Source: Sphingomonas sp. OK281 (GTDB lineage Bacteria; Pseudomonadota; Alphaproteobacteria; Sphingomonadales; Sphingomonadaceae). From it: DNA of 64,000 bases. The stretch covers positions 93,375 through 157,374 of the forward strand of contig NZ_FOVZ01000007.1 in the NCBI RefSeq assembly GCF_900115295.1, given 5' to 3'. A program made the position numbers and the translations under genes. Under the pieces are notes generated by a model. That model had not been told where the DNA came from. It saw nothing but the letters and a program-made list of their open reading frames with translations, and did no database searches. This document shows positions 17,199 through 26,574 of the stretch, one piece after another; position 1 is the first letter of the stretch; every line of letters begins with the position of its first letter.

Positions 17199-17786
17199 TC
17201 ATTGTCTACGACCAAGGAACAGCGCGATCTCGGGCGACATGCTGATCCGCTGCTCATAGATTTTACGGATCTTGTCTCTGACAACATCGAGATCTTGATC
17301 GATCACAGTTTGAAGCAGCTCGATCAAAAAGGGTTCGGTGTCGCCCAGCAAGGCAATTTCGGCACGCCGGATCAGTTTGAGACGCCCATCAAGATAGCGA
17401 TGCACGTCGGACAAGATCGTGTTGCCGGACGCTTCCACGATCGCGCAGAGCGTGTCCCATATATCCCCCGACCGAACGGCAAAGGTTATCCCTGGAGCCT
17501 CAGCCAAGGCTCGTTCGATGCAGGCGCAGTGGAGGCGGTACAGGTCCGCAATATCGCGCGCATCGAAACGTGCCAGATAATAGCCCTCGGACCGACGTTC
17601 CGTCACGATGTTGCATCCGACGAGGCGCGACAGGACCTCGCGAAGCGGGGTCACGCTGACATGAAGCCGCGACGCCAGGTCCTTAAGCCCGATGCGATCG
17701 CCAGGGCGGTAACGACCGTCTGCCAGCATGGCTGACACCAGCGCATAAAGATCATCGAATTTCGCGCGCTCCACCCGATCCGGCAT
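17199..17786 (-). CDS. GntR family transcriptional regulator (FCD-type)
   Basis: A 195-residue regulator. The winged helix is near the N-terminus (DDLYALVSAMLADGRYRPGD, then LKDLASRLHVSVTPLREVLSRLV), followed by an all-helical effector domain (about 75 to 190) with the FCD-like DLYRLHCACIERALAEAP. The start MPDRVERAK (17786) has GGGAG nine bases upstream. It lies on the same strand 111 bases ahead of the lasso precursor, so it may control the ABC genes. The helical domain is short, and the metal-binding residues of FCD proteins are not obvious. A role in lasso control is inferred from position only. Confidence 0.8.
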   Translation of the reverse strand: MPDRVERAKFDDLYALVSAMLADGRYRPGDRIGLKDLASRLHVSVTPLREVLSRLVGCNIVTERRSEGYYLARFDARDIADLYRLHCACIERALAEAPGITFAVRSGDIWDTLCAIVEASGNTILSDVHRYLDGRLKLIRRAEIALLGDTEPFLIELLQTVIDQDLDVVRDKIRKIYEQRISMSPEIALFLGRRQ

Positions 17787-18108
17787 CGCCAGGTCTCCCT
17801 TCGCGACGATCTTTCGTGATGGCACGGATGCATGTCGATGCAGGAGAGCCAAATCGGCACGGCCTCGCGGCATCTCGCCGGTTTTCTGCGGTGCGGCGGC
17901 GACCGTGCGGCGGCCAGACCACGCCGCATCGGCACGCCCCCCGCACTCTTGCCGAACGACCGTCAAGCGATCGCCCAGGACATGGTGGTGGCGCCCATAA
18001 CGGTTTGATGACAGATCGTGTTTGATTGTAATAAACGCACGCGGCTCGCGATGCGTCTCGAAGGCGATATGCGGGTGCATGACCGGTTTGGCGCACGGAG
18101 TCGCTGGT

Positions 18109-18645
18109 ATGAAACACTCTCCGATCGAAGCCGACGGCGGCGCGCGGATACTGACGCAATCGCTGCGTGCGATTCGCAAGAAGCGGGGCATGACAGCGAG
18201 TGACATTGCAACCGCGCTGGGGATGCCGTTGCGCACCTACCAGGAGTTCGAATCTGGCCGCGGCCCGCTTACCCACCAACGCCTCTTCGCTTTTGCAGAG
18301 GCAACGGACGCGGACCCCTTCGCGTTGCTTCTCGGCGCCATCTTCGGCCAACCCGACTTGGCGATGGACTGCGCGGACACGAAATTCTGCATGATCATAA
18401 TGATGTATTTCGAGCAATTCGCTGACGAGCGGCGCGGCGACATCGCCTATCTCGACCCGCCCAATCTGGCGGGCGGCTTCGACAGGCTGTTCAAGGAGTT
18501 CGGGGCCAAACTCGACGATCGCGAACGCTTCTTGCAGAACTGGCTTGCAGGCCGAACCGGTTCCATCGGTTTGAGTGCGCTGCGTCAGCGCATGGTCAAC
18601 CGTAGTGATCGCAAAGCCGACGGATCGCGCAAGGAAGACTCTTGA
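18109..18645 (+). CDS. XRE-like helix-turn-helix protein
   Basis: A 178-residue protein with an N-terminal Cro/CI-type helix-turn-helix: LTQSLRAIRKKRGMTASDIA then TALGMPLRTYQEFESGRG (about 16 to 55). The remainder (about 75 to 178) is mostly helical and I do not recognise it; CADTKFCMIIMMYFEQFADE may be a dimerisation helix. GGAG lies nine bases before the ATG at 18109. Similar HTH proteins occur near the ends of integrative elements. It is divergent from the GntR gene with about 320 bases between, and converges with the DUF2285 gene. Confidence 0.7.
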   Translation: MKHSPIEADGGARILTQSLRAIRKKRGMTASDIATALGMPLRTYQEFESGRGPLTHQRLFAFAEATDADPFALLLGAIFGQPDLAMDCADTKFCMIIMMYFEQFADERRGDIAYLDPPNLAGGFDRLFKEFGAKLDDRERFLQNWLAGRTGSIGLSALRQRMVNRSDRKADGSRKEDS

Positions 18646-18670
18646 GCGACTGCGTGGAGCAGTCGGTATT

Positions 18671-19472
18671 TCAGCGGCGGACCAGATCGATATAGCCGCC
18701 GGCTGCGAGTTTGCGTGCGCCACAGACCAAGCGGTGGGTACGGGTGCGCAGATAGTCCGAACCGCCCGTCCAGTCTCGGTTCACGAGCCGATCGCTGAAC
18801 AGGATTTGCGCGATAGCGCGATGAGGGCAACCGTGGGCCAGCGCATCGAGCACGGCGATGATATCCATCCAGCGTCGGGCCTTTGCGCCGACCGGGTATA
18901 GGGCCACCGGTATCCGTCGGTTTCGCAGAAACCCCGCAAGCCGGCGCAGCGCCAGCAGCCGGAGCTCCAGTCGGTCGGTGCCGCCGAGCTGATACCTAAG
19001 CCTGACGGGGCCGTCGAGCAGCGTTCCTTTCGTTATACTAAGTCGGATCGACCGCGAGCCTTTACTCAACAGCAGCTGTTCGCCCGACGACGGTATTGAA
19101 AGGTGCGTGACCGGGAGTGGCAACGCCATAAGATCAAAACCCTCGGGGTCGCCGCGCCTGGTAGGTATCGCATGGGCAACGATTGCCAATGGATCGAGGT
19201 CCGGGCGCCAGAAGAGCCGTGCGTCGCTCGCAGAACGGTCGGGATCTTCCGCGAAACTGCAATCCCCATAGCGGGTCGGGCGGAACCCCGGTCAGAAGCT
19301 CGATCGGATGCTGACCTTTTCCCACATGTTTGACGCCGACGTTATCATCACTTGGCCGATAGTCGGCGCGACGACGCAACACCTCCCAAGCAAAGGCAGC
19401 AGGATCGCTCAAGCTGTCGAACGAGGGCTTGCCGCGGGCGACCAGCGGCGGGAACGGGAGATGCGCTGCCAT
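18671..19472 (-). pseudogene. DUF6499/DUF2285 element regulator, frameshifted
   Basis: A regulator typical of integrative elements, broken by one base. The N-terminal DUF6499 part, starting MAAHLPFPPL (19472, AGGAG nine bases upstream) with DPAAFAWEVLRRRADY and DPLWGLQF, runs to about 19255. The sequel AEDPDRSASDARLFWRPDLD continues in another frame to 18671 and ends in the DUF2285 helix-turn-helix: DIIAVLDALAHGCPHRAIAQ, RDWTGGSDYLRTRTHRLV, LAAGGYIDLVRR. Removing one T from the TTT run (coding strand, at 19254 to 19256) joins the frames exactly at the conserved WGL.FAEDP. Real mutation or sequencing error cannot be told apart here. Confidence 0.8.
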
Positions 19473-20481
19473 GAAGACGCTCCTGCTAAACACGCAGAAG
19501 TCAGACAGTTTTTGCGACAGCTGTCATATATTCGGGATATTTTCGACAGCAAATGGGCAAGCTCCTTTATATTCCGCACCCACCCTGCCTTTGACGCGCA
19601 GATGCAGCGAGCAATACCCGCACGATCTCCGCGTGATATAGGCAACTGACATGCCAACGTGAACCAATGTGGATGTGACGTGTGGTGATTTTGCGCACGC
19701 ATTCAGACCTCTGCGTTTAACCGCGCCATTATCCGCCGTTAAACGATCAACCGGATGGTTGCCCTATCAAGGTTCAACCGTCGAGTTTACTCTCCAATGA
19801 TAAAATCCGCTTAGGCCATTTCAGCATCGGTATATTCTTGTTGACGACGCTTGCTCGTTATAAATGCAAGTACCGGGCTTTCGATGAGAACGCATGGGTC
19901 CAAGATCCTGTGGCCATGGTGTCGCGAAAGGGCCTCGATTTGTATGCAGCGAGCCGTTGCTCGGCAGCATTGCCAACCACGATGCTATTCCGAACTTGGC
20001 ACGTGCGCTCTTATTGCTGCGCGCTGGTACGTAGACTCAGCTAAAAGCCAAGTTTGACCGCTGTCTACGCCAAATATGATCCTCGCTATGTCGCTGCAGC
20101 GGTCGCAGTGCTTCAGGGGCTACTGACAGAGGTCGACCAGAATGCACGAAGCTGGTCCGCAGAATACCGCGTCGTAAAGACCGGGACCGCACCGCCGGAC
20201 GTCATCAACCACATTCGCCGTAACCCTGTTTGAAGCGTCGGTATGACGTGGTGACCCAGCAGCGATGGGGATTGGTCGGTGTTAACGACTGCGGGCATAT
20301 GAGCGCGATGCCGATTATGAAACTGCACCTGGGTATCGGCCAAGCACGGTGTATCTCGAGGCGACCGTAGCAAGTCGGCGGGCTGTAATGACTGAAATTA
20401 GCGCTTTTATTCGCAGCACCCTGGCATCGCGACGATAGGGCGCTTGCGTAATCGGCCAGGTATCCCTAACCGCAACACTGT
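19473..20481. other. About 1 kb with no recognisable gene
   Basis: I find no gene I can support. Frames are short (up to about 115 codons), base composition is less GC-rich than the neighbours, and no family motifs appear. The stretch separates the element genes from tRNA-Pro, and may be decayed element or boundary DNA. Confidence 0.4.
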
Positions 20482-20559
<78 letters not shown>

Positions 20560-20592
20560 CATCCGCTAAGGTATTGATTTTTCGTCGCCAAC

Positions 20593-20790
20593 ATGGCGAT
20601 CGGGAATGGTTATACCCATCGCTGTACCCATTTGGGGGCCGATGGATCGGGCTTACCGAACCTAAAGTTGCACGGTGGCAGCTGTCACTGGCGCAGGAAG
20701 ATCACGGTGGCCGGCAGGGGGACGAAGCGTCCGCTCGCACTGCCCGGCAGCTTTCATATCCTGGTCGTCCGGCCGATCGCGCAGGGCTGA
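20593..20790 (+). pseudogene. Possible relic of a tyrosine integrase N-terminal domain
   Basis: Downstream of tRNA-Pro a plus-strand frame reads ADGSGLPNLKLHGGS, then HWRRKITVAGRGTKRPLALPGSF. This resembles the arm-binding domain of P4-type integrases (DGGGLYL...WRxKYR..GREKxLALGxYP), which usually lie beside a tRNA. No catalytic domain follows, and the frame stops at 20790. Similarity is judged by eye and is weak. Confidence 0.35.
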
Positions 20791-21008
20791 CACGGGTACA
20801 GATACTGCCTGCCGAAGACAACGAGGCGACCGCCGGGCTGGCCGAGCGGGGCCTGGGTGACCTTGACCATGTGGTCACGCGCGTCGCACGTGGCGACGAT
20901 GCGGCTGCTCTCGACCTCGACACGCCGTTCGACGTGGCGGTTCTCGACCGCATGTTGCCCGGCATCTACGGCGTCGCGGTCGTCGCGCAGTCTGAGAGCC
21001 TGGCGTGA
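20787..21008 (+). pseudogene. Truncated response regulator receiver domain
   Basis: A fragment reading RVQILPAEDNEATAG, LAERGLGDLDHVVTRV and PFDVAVLDRMLPGIYGV matches the first two thirds of an OmpR-type receiver domain. It has the acidic pair (ED) and the phospho-acceptor Asp in VLDRMLPG. The frame ends at a TGA after VVAQSESLA, before the conserved Thr and Lys, and there is no output domain. There is no start codon with a clear Shine-Dalgarno. It is the remains of a two-component regulator. Confidence 0.6.
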
Positions 21009-21050
21009 GTGTATCGGCGATCGTCGAGATTTCTCATCAGCACCGATGGG

Positions 21051-22748
21051 TCACGTCGCAGGTACCCACTGATACGCCTGCACTGTTTCGCCGCGAGGCT
21101 GATACCGGATGTGCAGAGTTTGGTTAGCGCGTTTGACGTCCAGCGTCACATAGGCCTGCTGGTCGCCTTGCAGCGCATCCTGTGGGAAGCCGTTCAGGAT
21201 TTCGTCGCCCTCCTTCAGGCCGGCCTTATCGGCGTTCGAGCCCTTGACCAGGCCGCGAACGATCTTTGGCCGGGCCTGAAGCGAGGCGATATCGAAGCCC
21301 AAGTCGTAGCGGCGCAGCGGCATGGTCAAGCGCCGAAACCCAGGGCCATACGCGTCGGAAGGCGGCAACACCGTCCCGCCGGCGAGCATCGCATCGAAAT
21401 CGGCTGATCCCTTGTCGCCGAGCTCGGCTTTTAGCAGCGTTCGGTAGAGCGCCTCGTTCATCGACTGCCCGTTTCGTCGGGTCGTCAGCATGGTACGGAC
21501 GATGTCGTCGAGCGAACGCTTGCCCTTCGAAGCGACGCGGATCTGCGCATCGACCATCTCGAAATACAGCGAGCCGCGATCATAGGGTAGCACGCGGATG
21601 CGCGTGTCGCGCCAGAAGCCCGCCGGAATCTCCGAATTGGGTGTGGCGATCTTGATGTTGGTATAATAGCGAGCCGCGGTCTCGTTCAGGTCCTTGAGGA
21701 AGTCGGCCGCCGAAATCATACCGGCGCGGAATGGTAGCGTACGCTGGTAATGCACCGCCAGCCCCTCGCCGAACCACGACCGGTCAAGGCCGCCGGCGGT
21801 ATCCATCGACCCATCGAGCGAGTTGACCCAGCTGTGCAGCATCTCGTGTGCGAGCAGCGAGCGGAGGTCGTCGGGTTTCGACGACTGGTTGAACGTGTAG
21901 GCGAAACTGTCGGTCAGCCCGATGCCGCTGCCAGGGTTGCGGGTATTGGTGCGGCCGAACACGCCGAAGCTCGGCGAGGCATAGCCGAAGAAGCTGCCAT
22001 AAAACTGGTGGAGCTTTCCGCCCCACGTCATCAGCGGCGTCATGTCGAACGGCGGTATGCCCTGCCACGCTGCGAAGAAGCCGTCGCTCGCCGGGCTAGA
22101 GGTACCAGGCCGACCACCCATGTAATAGACCGAGCCGAGCTTTGCGGGCGGCAGCGGTGCGCTGGCAACCACGTTGCCGACGCCGAAACTGGAAACCCCT
22201 GTCCCGCCCGCACCATAAGCATCAAAATCCCATTCGATACGCGTCACGCGCGCGGTAGTGTCGGCCGGCAGCAACACGAAGGCGTTGGCGGCGGCGGAAA
22301 AGGTGCCGTTCTCGGTGCGAATCTCATATTGCGGCAGCGCGAGCGGCAGTGCCGCAGCATCGATCGGCACGCGGTATCGGACCGTCACGACACCCTCGAT
22401 GGCGCGACCCGCGCGCCAGGTGCGCGTGGTATTCGATCCGTCCTCGGCCTTGTCCTGCACAATGGCGGCAATCGGCCCGGTGCGATCGGCAAAGGCGAGT
22501 TGCTGCAAGTCCTTGCCGCTGGTGACGACCGTATTGGCGACCAGAGGAAGTTCGAACAGCGCATCGCCGGGCTTGGCGTGGAGGTCCTGCACGGTCAGCG
22601 TGACGTCGACATAGGGGATGTGCCGCGCGGCATCCGGCGCACCGGGCGCGAGGTGGATGATCAGCTGCGGTACGGCAGGATGGGCAGCACCCGCGAGAAG
22701 AAGGATCGACGGCACGAGAAGGCCCGTCAGCGTGCGATGAGTCGGCAT
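21051..22748 (-). CDS. M61 family aminopeptidase with C-terminal PDZ domain
   Basis: An exported metallopeptidase of the glycyl aminopeptidase family (M61), 565 residues. A signal peptide (LLVPSILLLAGAAHPA) leads into a beta-rich N-terminal domain. The catalytic domain has the zinc motif HEMLHSW (His301, His305), with WFGEGLAVHYQ as the downstream Glu box. A PDZ domain ends the protein (VRGLVKGSNADKAGLKEGDE). M61 enzymes remove N-terminal Gly or Ala from peptides. The start MPTHRTLTG (22748) has GGGAGA six bases upstream. It stands at the left end of a region full of peptidases. Confidence 0.9.
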   Translation of the reverse strand: MPTHRTLTGLLVPSILLLAGAAHPAVPQLIIHLAPGAPDAARHIPYVDVTLTVQDLHAKPGDALFELPLVANTVVTSGKDLQQLAFADRTGPIAAIVQDKAEDGSNTTRTWRAGRAIEGVVTVRYRVPIDAAALPLALPQYEIRTENGTFSAAANAFVLLPADTTARVTRIEWDFDAYGAGGTGVSSFGVGNVVASAPLPPAKLGSVYYMGGRPGTSSPASDGFFAAWQGIPPFDMTPLMTWGGKLHQFYGSFFGYASPSFGVFGRTNTRNPGSGIGLTDSFAYTFNQSSKPDDLRSLLAHEMLHSWVNSLDGSMDTAGGLDRSWFGEGLAVHYQRTLPFRAGMISAADFLKDLNETAARYYTNIKIATPNSEIPAGFWRDTRIRVLPYDRGSLYFEMVDAQIRVASKGKRSLDDIVRTMLTTRRNGQSMNEALYRTLLKAELGDKGSADFDAMLAGGTVLPPSDAYGPGFRRLTMPLRRYDLGFDIASLQARPKIVRGLVKGSNADKAGLKEGDEILNGFPQDALQGDQQAYVTLDVKRANQTLHIRYQPRGETVQAYQWVPAT

Positions 22749-22913
22749 GATCTCTCCCTGAAGCGGCAAGTCTAACCCTGTCACTCGGGTAAATCATCGC
22801 GCATCGCCGATCCGTCGACCCCGGTCTGCATTTCCTATGCGCAATGCGCGCGATCGATTGTTTGATTATGCCCCGAGACGATATCGCGCAAAAAGATCGG
22901 CGTCCTCCTCGCG

Positions 22914-23390
22914 CTAGCCAGCCGACGGCAGCGGCAGACGGTGCGTACACTTCATCTCGGAGAGCGTGGCGATCGACCGAATGTCCTCGACGCCGGGCAG
23001 TCGCAGCAGCGTGCGGAAAGTGAAATTCTGGTACCAGCCCATGCTCGGCGCGAGCACCTTGAGCATCACGTCCATTTCGCCGAACAACGTATACGCTTCG
23101 GTAATCTCGGGGATCTCGTCGACTGCGCGCATGAAGCGGTCGCGATTGTCATCGCTCAAACGACCCATCTTGAGCTGAGCGAAGATATACATGCTCTCGC
23201 CGAACTTTTCCCGATCGAGCACGGCGACCTGCGCCTTGATATACCCCTCCTCCTTGAGCCGCTGGATACGGCGCCAGCACGGCGACTGCGACAGCCCGAC
23301 GCGATCGGCGATCTCGCTGGAGGATTCGGACGCGTCGATCTGGAGGCGATCGAGGATTTTCAGATCGAGACGGTCAAGTACGTCAGCCAT
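22914..23390 (-). CDS. Lrp/AsnC family transcriptional regulator
   Basis: A 158-residue leucine-responsive-type regulator. The N-terminal helix-turn-helix is LDRLDLKILDRLQID then SSEIADRVGLSQSPCWRRIQ. The C-terminal RAM ligand-binding domain follows (FAQLKMGRLSDDN, AVDEIPEITEAYTLFGEMD, FTFRTLLRLPGVEDIRS). Lrp proteins sense amino acids. It is divergent from the ornithine cyclodeaminase and amidohydrolase genes and is the natural candidate to control them and the neighbouring peptidase genes. Confidence 0.92.
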   Translation of the reverse strand: MADVLDRLDLKILDRLQIDASESSSEIADRVGLSQSPCWRRIQRLKEEGYIKAQVAVLDREKFGESMYIFAQLKMGRLSDDNRDRFMRAVDEIPEITEAYTLFGEMDVMLKVLAPSMGWYQNFTFRTLLRLPGVEDIRSIATLSEMKCTHRLPLPSAG

Positions 23391-23530
23391 CGTTATGCAC
23401 CATTCCGGTCACGCGTGGATTGATATCACCCCCAGTCTACGTACGGCGCCCGCAATCGGCAAGTTTCTGCGCGAAAGGCGCTATAAGCTCGTCGCGACGA
23501 CCGAGCGTCGGTCGCACACGGGGGATGACG

Positions 23531-24484
23531 ATGACACGGGACGAACTGGCCATCTTTGACAGCCAGGCGGTTCGCGACGGCTTGAGCTATCCCGATTGCA
23601 TTCAGGTAGTGCGAGAGGTGATGCAGGCTTTGTCGTCGGGCACGACGCGGCAATTGCTGCGGACGATGATCTCGCTGGGGCCAGGACGCACGTTCGCGCA
23701 GATGCCCGGCGCGCTTGGCGACCATGCCATGTTCGGCACAAAGACGATCAGCGTCTTCGCCGATCCGAACAGGCCGGGGCTTCGCCGTCATCGGGGGCTC
23801 GTCGTCCTGTTCGAACCGGAAGAGGGGCGCCCGGTCGCCGTCGCGGATGCCGAGGAGATCACCCATATTCGGACCGCCGCCGCCACCGCGGTCGCGACCG
23901 ACGCGCTGGCCCGCACCGATGCGAAGACGTTGCTGATCGTCGGCACCGGCAGCCAGGCGCACGCGCATCTGAAGGCGCTGCCCTTGGTACGATCCTTCGA
24001 GCGTGTGCTGATCTGGGGCCGATCGCCTGACACCGCCGATGCTCTGACCAAGGAATATCGTCATCTCGGCACGGAGCGGGCCGATGATCTGGAGGCGGCG
24101 ACGCGGACGGCGGACGTGATTTGCACGCTGACCGCGGCGTCGGAACCCGTGATCTTCGGCGACTGGGTGCAGCCCGGCACGCACGTCAATCTGATCGGAT
24201 CGAGTGGCCCCGGCCCCGTCGAGGTCGACAGCGCGCTGGTCGCCAAGAGCCGCTACATCGCCGACAGCACGGCCTCCGCGCGCGATGCCGCCGCCGAGTT
24301 CCTGGTCGCCCGCGCCGCCGGGATCGTTGGCGAAGACCACATCGTCGGCGAGATCGGCGACGTGCTGCTCGGCCGCATCGCCGGCCGCACCAGCGACCGC
24401 GACATCACGCTCTACAAGTCCCTAGGCCATGCGGCGCAGGACCTTGCCGCCGCCGCTCATCTCTATCGGAGTTCGCGTCGCTGA
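23531..24484 (+). CDS. Ornithine cyclodeaminase / mu-crystallin family protein
   Basis: An NAD(P)-binding enzyme of 317 residues in the ornithine cyclodeaminase family. Members include ornithine cyclodeaminase, alanine dehydrogenase and pyrroline-2-carboxylate reductase, so the exact reaction is open. Visible features are TISVFADPNRPGL, the substrate-side EEITHIRTAAATAVATDALAR, and the Rossmann motif KTLLIVGTGSQAHAHLKAL with VLIWGRS after it. GGGGGAT lies four bases before the ATG at 23531. An ATG at 23525 is also possible. Its stop overlaps the start of the next gene (TGATG), so the two are coupled. Confidence 0.88.
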   Translation: MTRDELAIFDSQAVRDGLSYPDCIQVVREVMQALSSGTTRQLLRTMISLGPGRTFAQMPGALGDHAMFGTKTISVFADPNRPGLRRHRGLVVLFEPEEGRPVAVADAEEITHIRTAAATAVATDALARTDAKTLLIVGTGSQAHAHLKALPLVRSFERVLIWGRSPDTADALTKEYRHLGTERADDLEAATRTADVICTLTAASEPVIFGDWVQPGTHVNLIGSSGPGPVEVDSALVAKSRYIADSTASARDAAAEFLVARAAGIVGEDHIVGEIGDVLLGRIAGRTSDRDITLYKSLGHAAQDLAAAAHLYRSSRR

Positions 24485-26568
24485 TGTCGTTGTCCCCTTT
24501 TCGTTCGGCACTGGCCGCATCGACTCTGCTGGCCGGTTTCTGTGCCGCCCCTGCCTTCGCCCAGCATGAGCGCATGTCGGTGATCGCCAATGGCGAGAAG
24601 GTCGGCTTCGTCGACGTCGCGCGGACCGGCAACCATGTCGCGGTCCAGTACGACGTGAAGAACAATGGTCGCGGCCCGACGATGGTCGAGGCGATCGAGC
24701 TCGGCGCCGATGGCCTGCCCGTCAGCTGGACGCTGGACGGCAAGGCGACCTTCGGCGGCGATGTCCACGAACGCTTCTTGCGTACCGCCACCAAGGCGGA
24801 ATGGAGTGATTCGATGGGTGCACGCACCGCGACGGTCCGCGGCACGGGCCTGTATATCGGTCAGGCCGCGAGCCCCTGGGCGCTCGGCCTGTACGCGCGC
24901 GCTCTGCTCAAGGCTCCGGCCTCGACACTGACCGCGTTGCCGGGTGGGCAGGTGCATCTCGACAAGCTCGGGCCGGCGACGATCGGCAACGTCTCGTACC
25001 AGGCCTATGCGATCAGCGGCATCGACCTATCGCCGGACCTGATCCTGCTCGATGACAAGAATGCGCTGTTCGCCGTGCTCGACACCGGCGGCGCTGTGGT
25101 CCGCGAAGGGCATGACGCCGACGTGCCGGCGCTGGCGGACCTGGCGACCAAGCTGACCGCCAAGCGCTACGCCGCGCTCCAGAAACGGTTCGCGCACACT
25201 GTCGATGCGCCGGTTCGCATCCGGAACGTCCGCGTATTCGATCCCGTCAGCGGCAAGCGCGGCGAGCCGGTCTCGGTGGTGTTCGCCAATGGTCGGATCA
25301 GCGGCATCCAGCCTCTGGACGCTGTGGCTTCGCCGAGCGAAGCGCTGATCGACGGCCAGGGCGGGACGCTGATGGCGGGGCTGCACGACATGCACGCGCA
25401 TATCAGCCTGGAATCCGCTATCCTCTACATCGCCGCGGGCGTCACCGAGGTGCGCGACATGGGCAACGACAACGCCTTCCTGCCCGACCTGATGCGCCGG
25501 ATCGCGAGCGGCGAAGTCGCAGGGCCGCGGATCATGCCCGACGGGTTCCTGGAAGGCCGCAGTCCCTATTCGGCGCGGCTCGGTATCGTCGCCGACAGCG
25601 AGGCCAAAGCGCTGGAGGCGGTGCGCTGGTATGCCGCACGCGGCTATTGGCAGATCAAGATCTACAACAGCATGAACCCCGCCTGGGTGCCCGCCATCGC
25701 CAAGGAGGCGCATGCGCTTGGGCTGACGGTGACGGGGCATATCCCCGCCTTCACCAATGCCGATGCGATGATCGGCGCGGGGTATGACGAGGTGACGCAC
25801 ATCAACCAGCTGATGCTCGGCTGGGTGCTCGATCCGAAAGAAGATACGCGTACGCCGCTGCGGCTGACCGCGATGAAGCGCACCGCGACGCTCGATCTCG
25901 CATCGCCGCGCGTCCAGGCGACGATTGATCGGATGGTCGCGGGCGGGATTGCGCATGATCCGACCGCGGTGACGCTGGAGTTGCTGATGCTCAGCCGCAA
26001 CGGTGTCGCCTCGCCATCGGTGGCCGAGTATATCGATCACCTGCCGATCGGCCTGCAGCGCCGCCGCCGTCAGGCGATCGCGCCGATCGCCAGCTCGGCG
26101 GATGCCGCAGGATATGACGGTGCGATGGCCAAGGTGAAGCAGACGCTGAAACTGCTGCACGACCGCGGCATCCGGTTGTTGCCTGGCACCGACGACCAGA
26201 CCGGGCTGTCGGTACACCGCGAGCTGGAAATCTATGCCGAGGCCGGCATTCCGATCCCCGACGTACTGCGAATGGCGACGCTTGGCCCCGAGCAATATAT
26301 GGGTCGCGACCAGGAGCTGGGTTCGATCGCGCGCGGCAAGATCGCCGACTTCATCCTGTTGCCGGGCGATCCGACGAAGGACCTGAGCGAACTGCACCGC
26401 ATATCGATGGTGGTGAAGGACGGGACGATCTATTTCCCGTCCGAAATCTACCCCGCGTTCGGCGTGAAGCCGTTCGTTGCCGCGCCGAAGATGACGCTGC
26501 CCGCGCCCACACCGAAACTGGCAGGATCGGGCCCTGCGCACGATGCGATGGACGAGTTTGTGTACTGA
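24484..26568 (+). CDS. Exported metal-dependent amidohydrolase
   Basis: A 694-residue amidohydrolase with a signal peptide (LAASTLLAGFCAAPAFA). A unique N-terminal beta domain (about 25 to 230) precedes the TIM-barrel domain. Metal ligands are visible: HDMHAH (His304, His306), the Lys in YWQIKIYNSM, His in VTGHIPAF, His in DEVTHINQLM and Asp in LLPGTDDQTG. This set is typical of amidohydrolases related to prolidases and imidazolonepropionase. With the M61 and S10 peptidases nearby, a dipeptide or N-acyl amino acid substrate is likely. Translation is coupled to the cyclodeaminase gene. Confidence 0.88.
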   Translation: MSLSPFRSALAASTLLAGFCAAPAFAQHERMSVIANGEKVGFVDVARTGNHVAVQYDVKNNGRGPTMVEAIELGADGLPVSWTLDGKATFGGDVHERFLRTATKAEWSDSMGARTATVRGTGLYIGQAASPWALGLYARALLKAPASTLTALPGGQVHLDKLGPATIGNVSYQAYAISGIDLSPDLILLDDKNALFAVLDTGGAVVREGHDADVPALADLATKLTAKRYAALQKRFAHTVDAPVRIRNVRVFDPVSGKRGEPVSVVFANGRISGIQPLDAVASPSEALIDGQGGTLMAGLHDMHAHISLESAILYIAAGVTEVRDMGNDNAFLPDLMRRIASGEVAGPRIMPDGFLEGRSPYSARLGIVADSEAKALEAVRWYAARGYWQIKIYNSMNPAWVPAIAKEAHALGLTVTGHIPAFTNADAMIGAGYDEVTHINQLMLGWVLDPKEDTRTPLRLTAMKRTATLDLASPRVQATIDRMVAGGIAHDPTAVTLELLMLSRNGVASPSVAEYIDHLPIGLQRRRRQAIAPIASSADAAGYDGAMAKVKQTLKLLHDRGIRLLPGTDDQTGLSVHRELEIYAEAGIPIPDVLRMATLGPEQYMGRDQELGSIARGKIADFILLPGDPTKDLSELHRISMVVKDGTIYFPSEIYPAFGVKPFVAAPKMTLPAPTPKLAGSGPAHDAMDEFVY

Positions 26569-26574
26569 GGGCGG

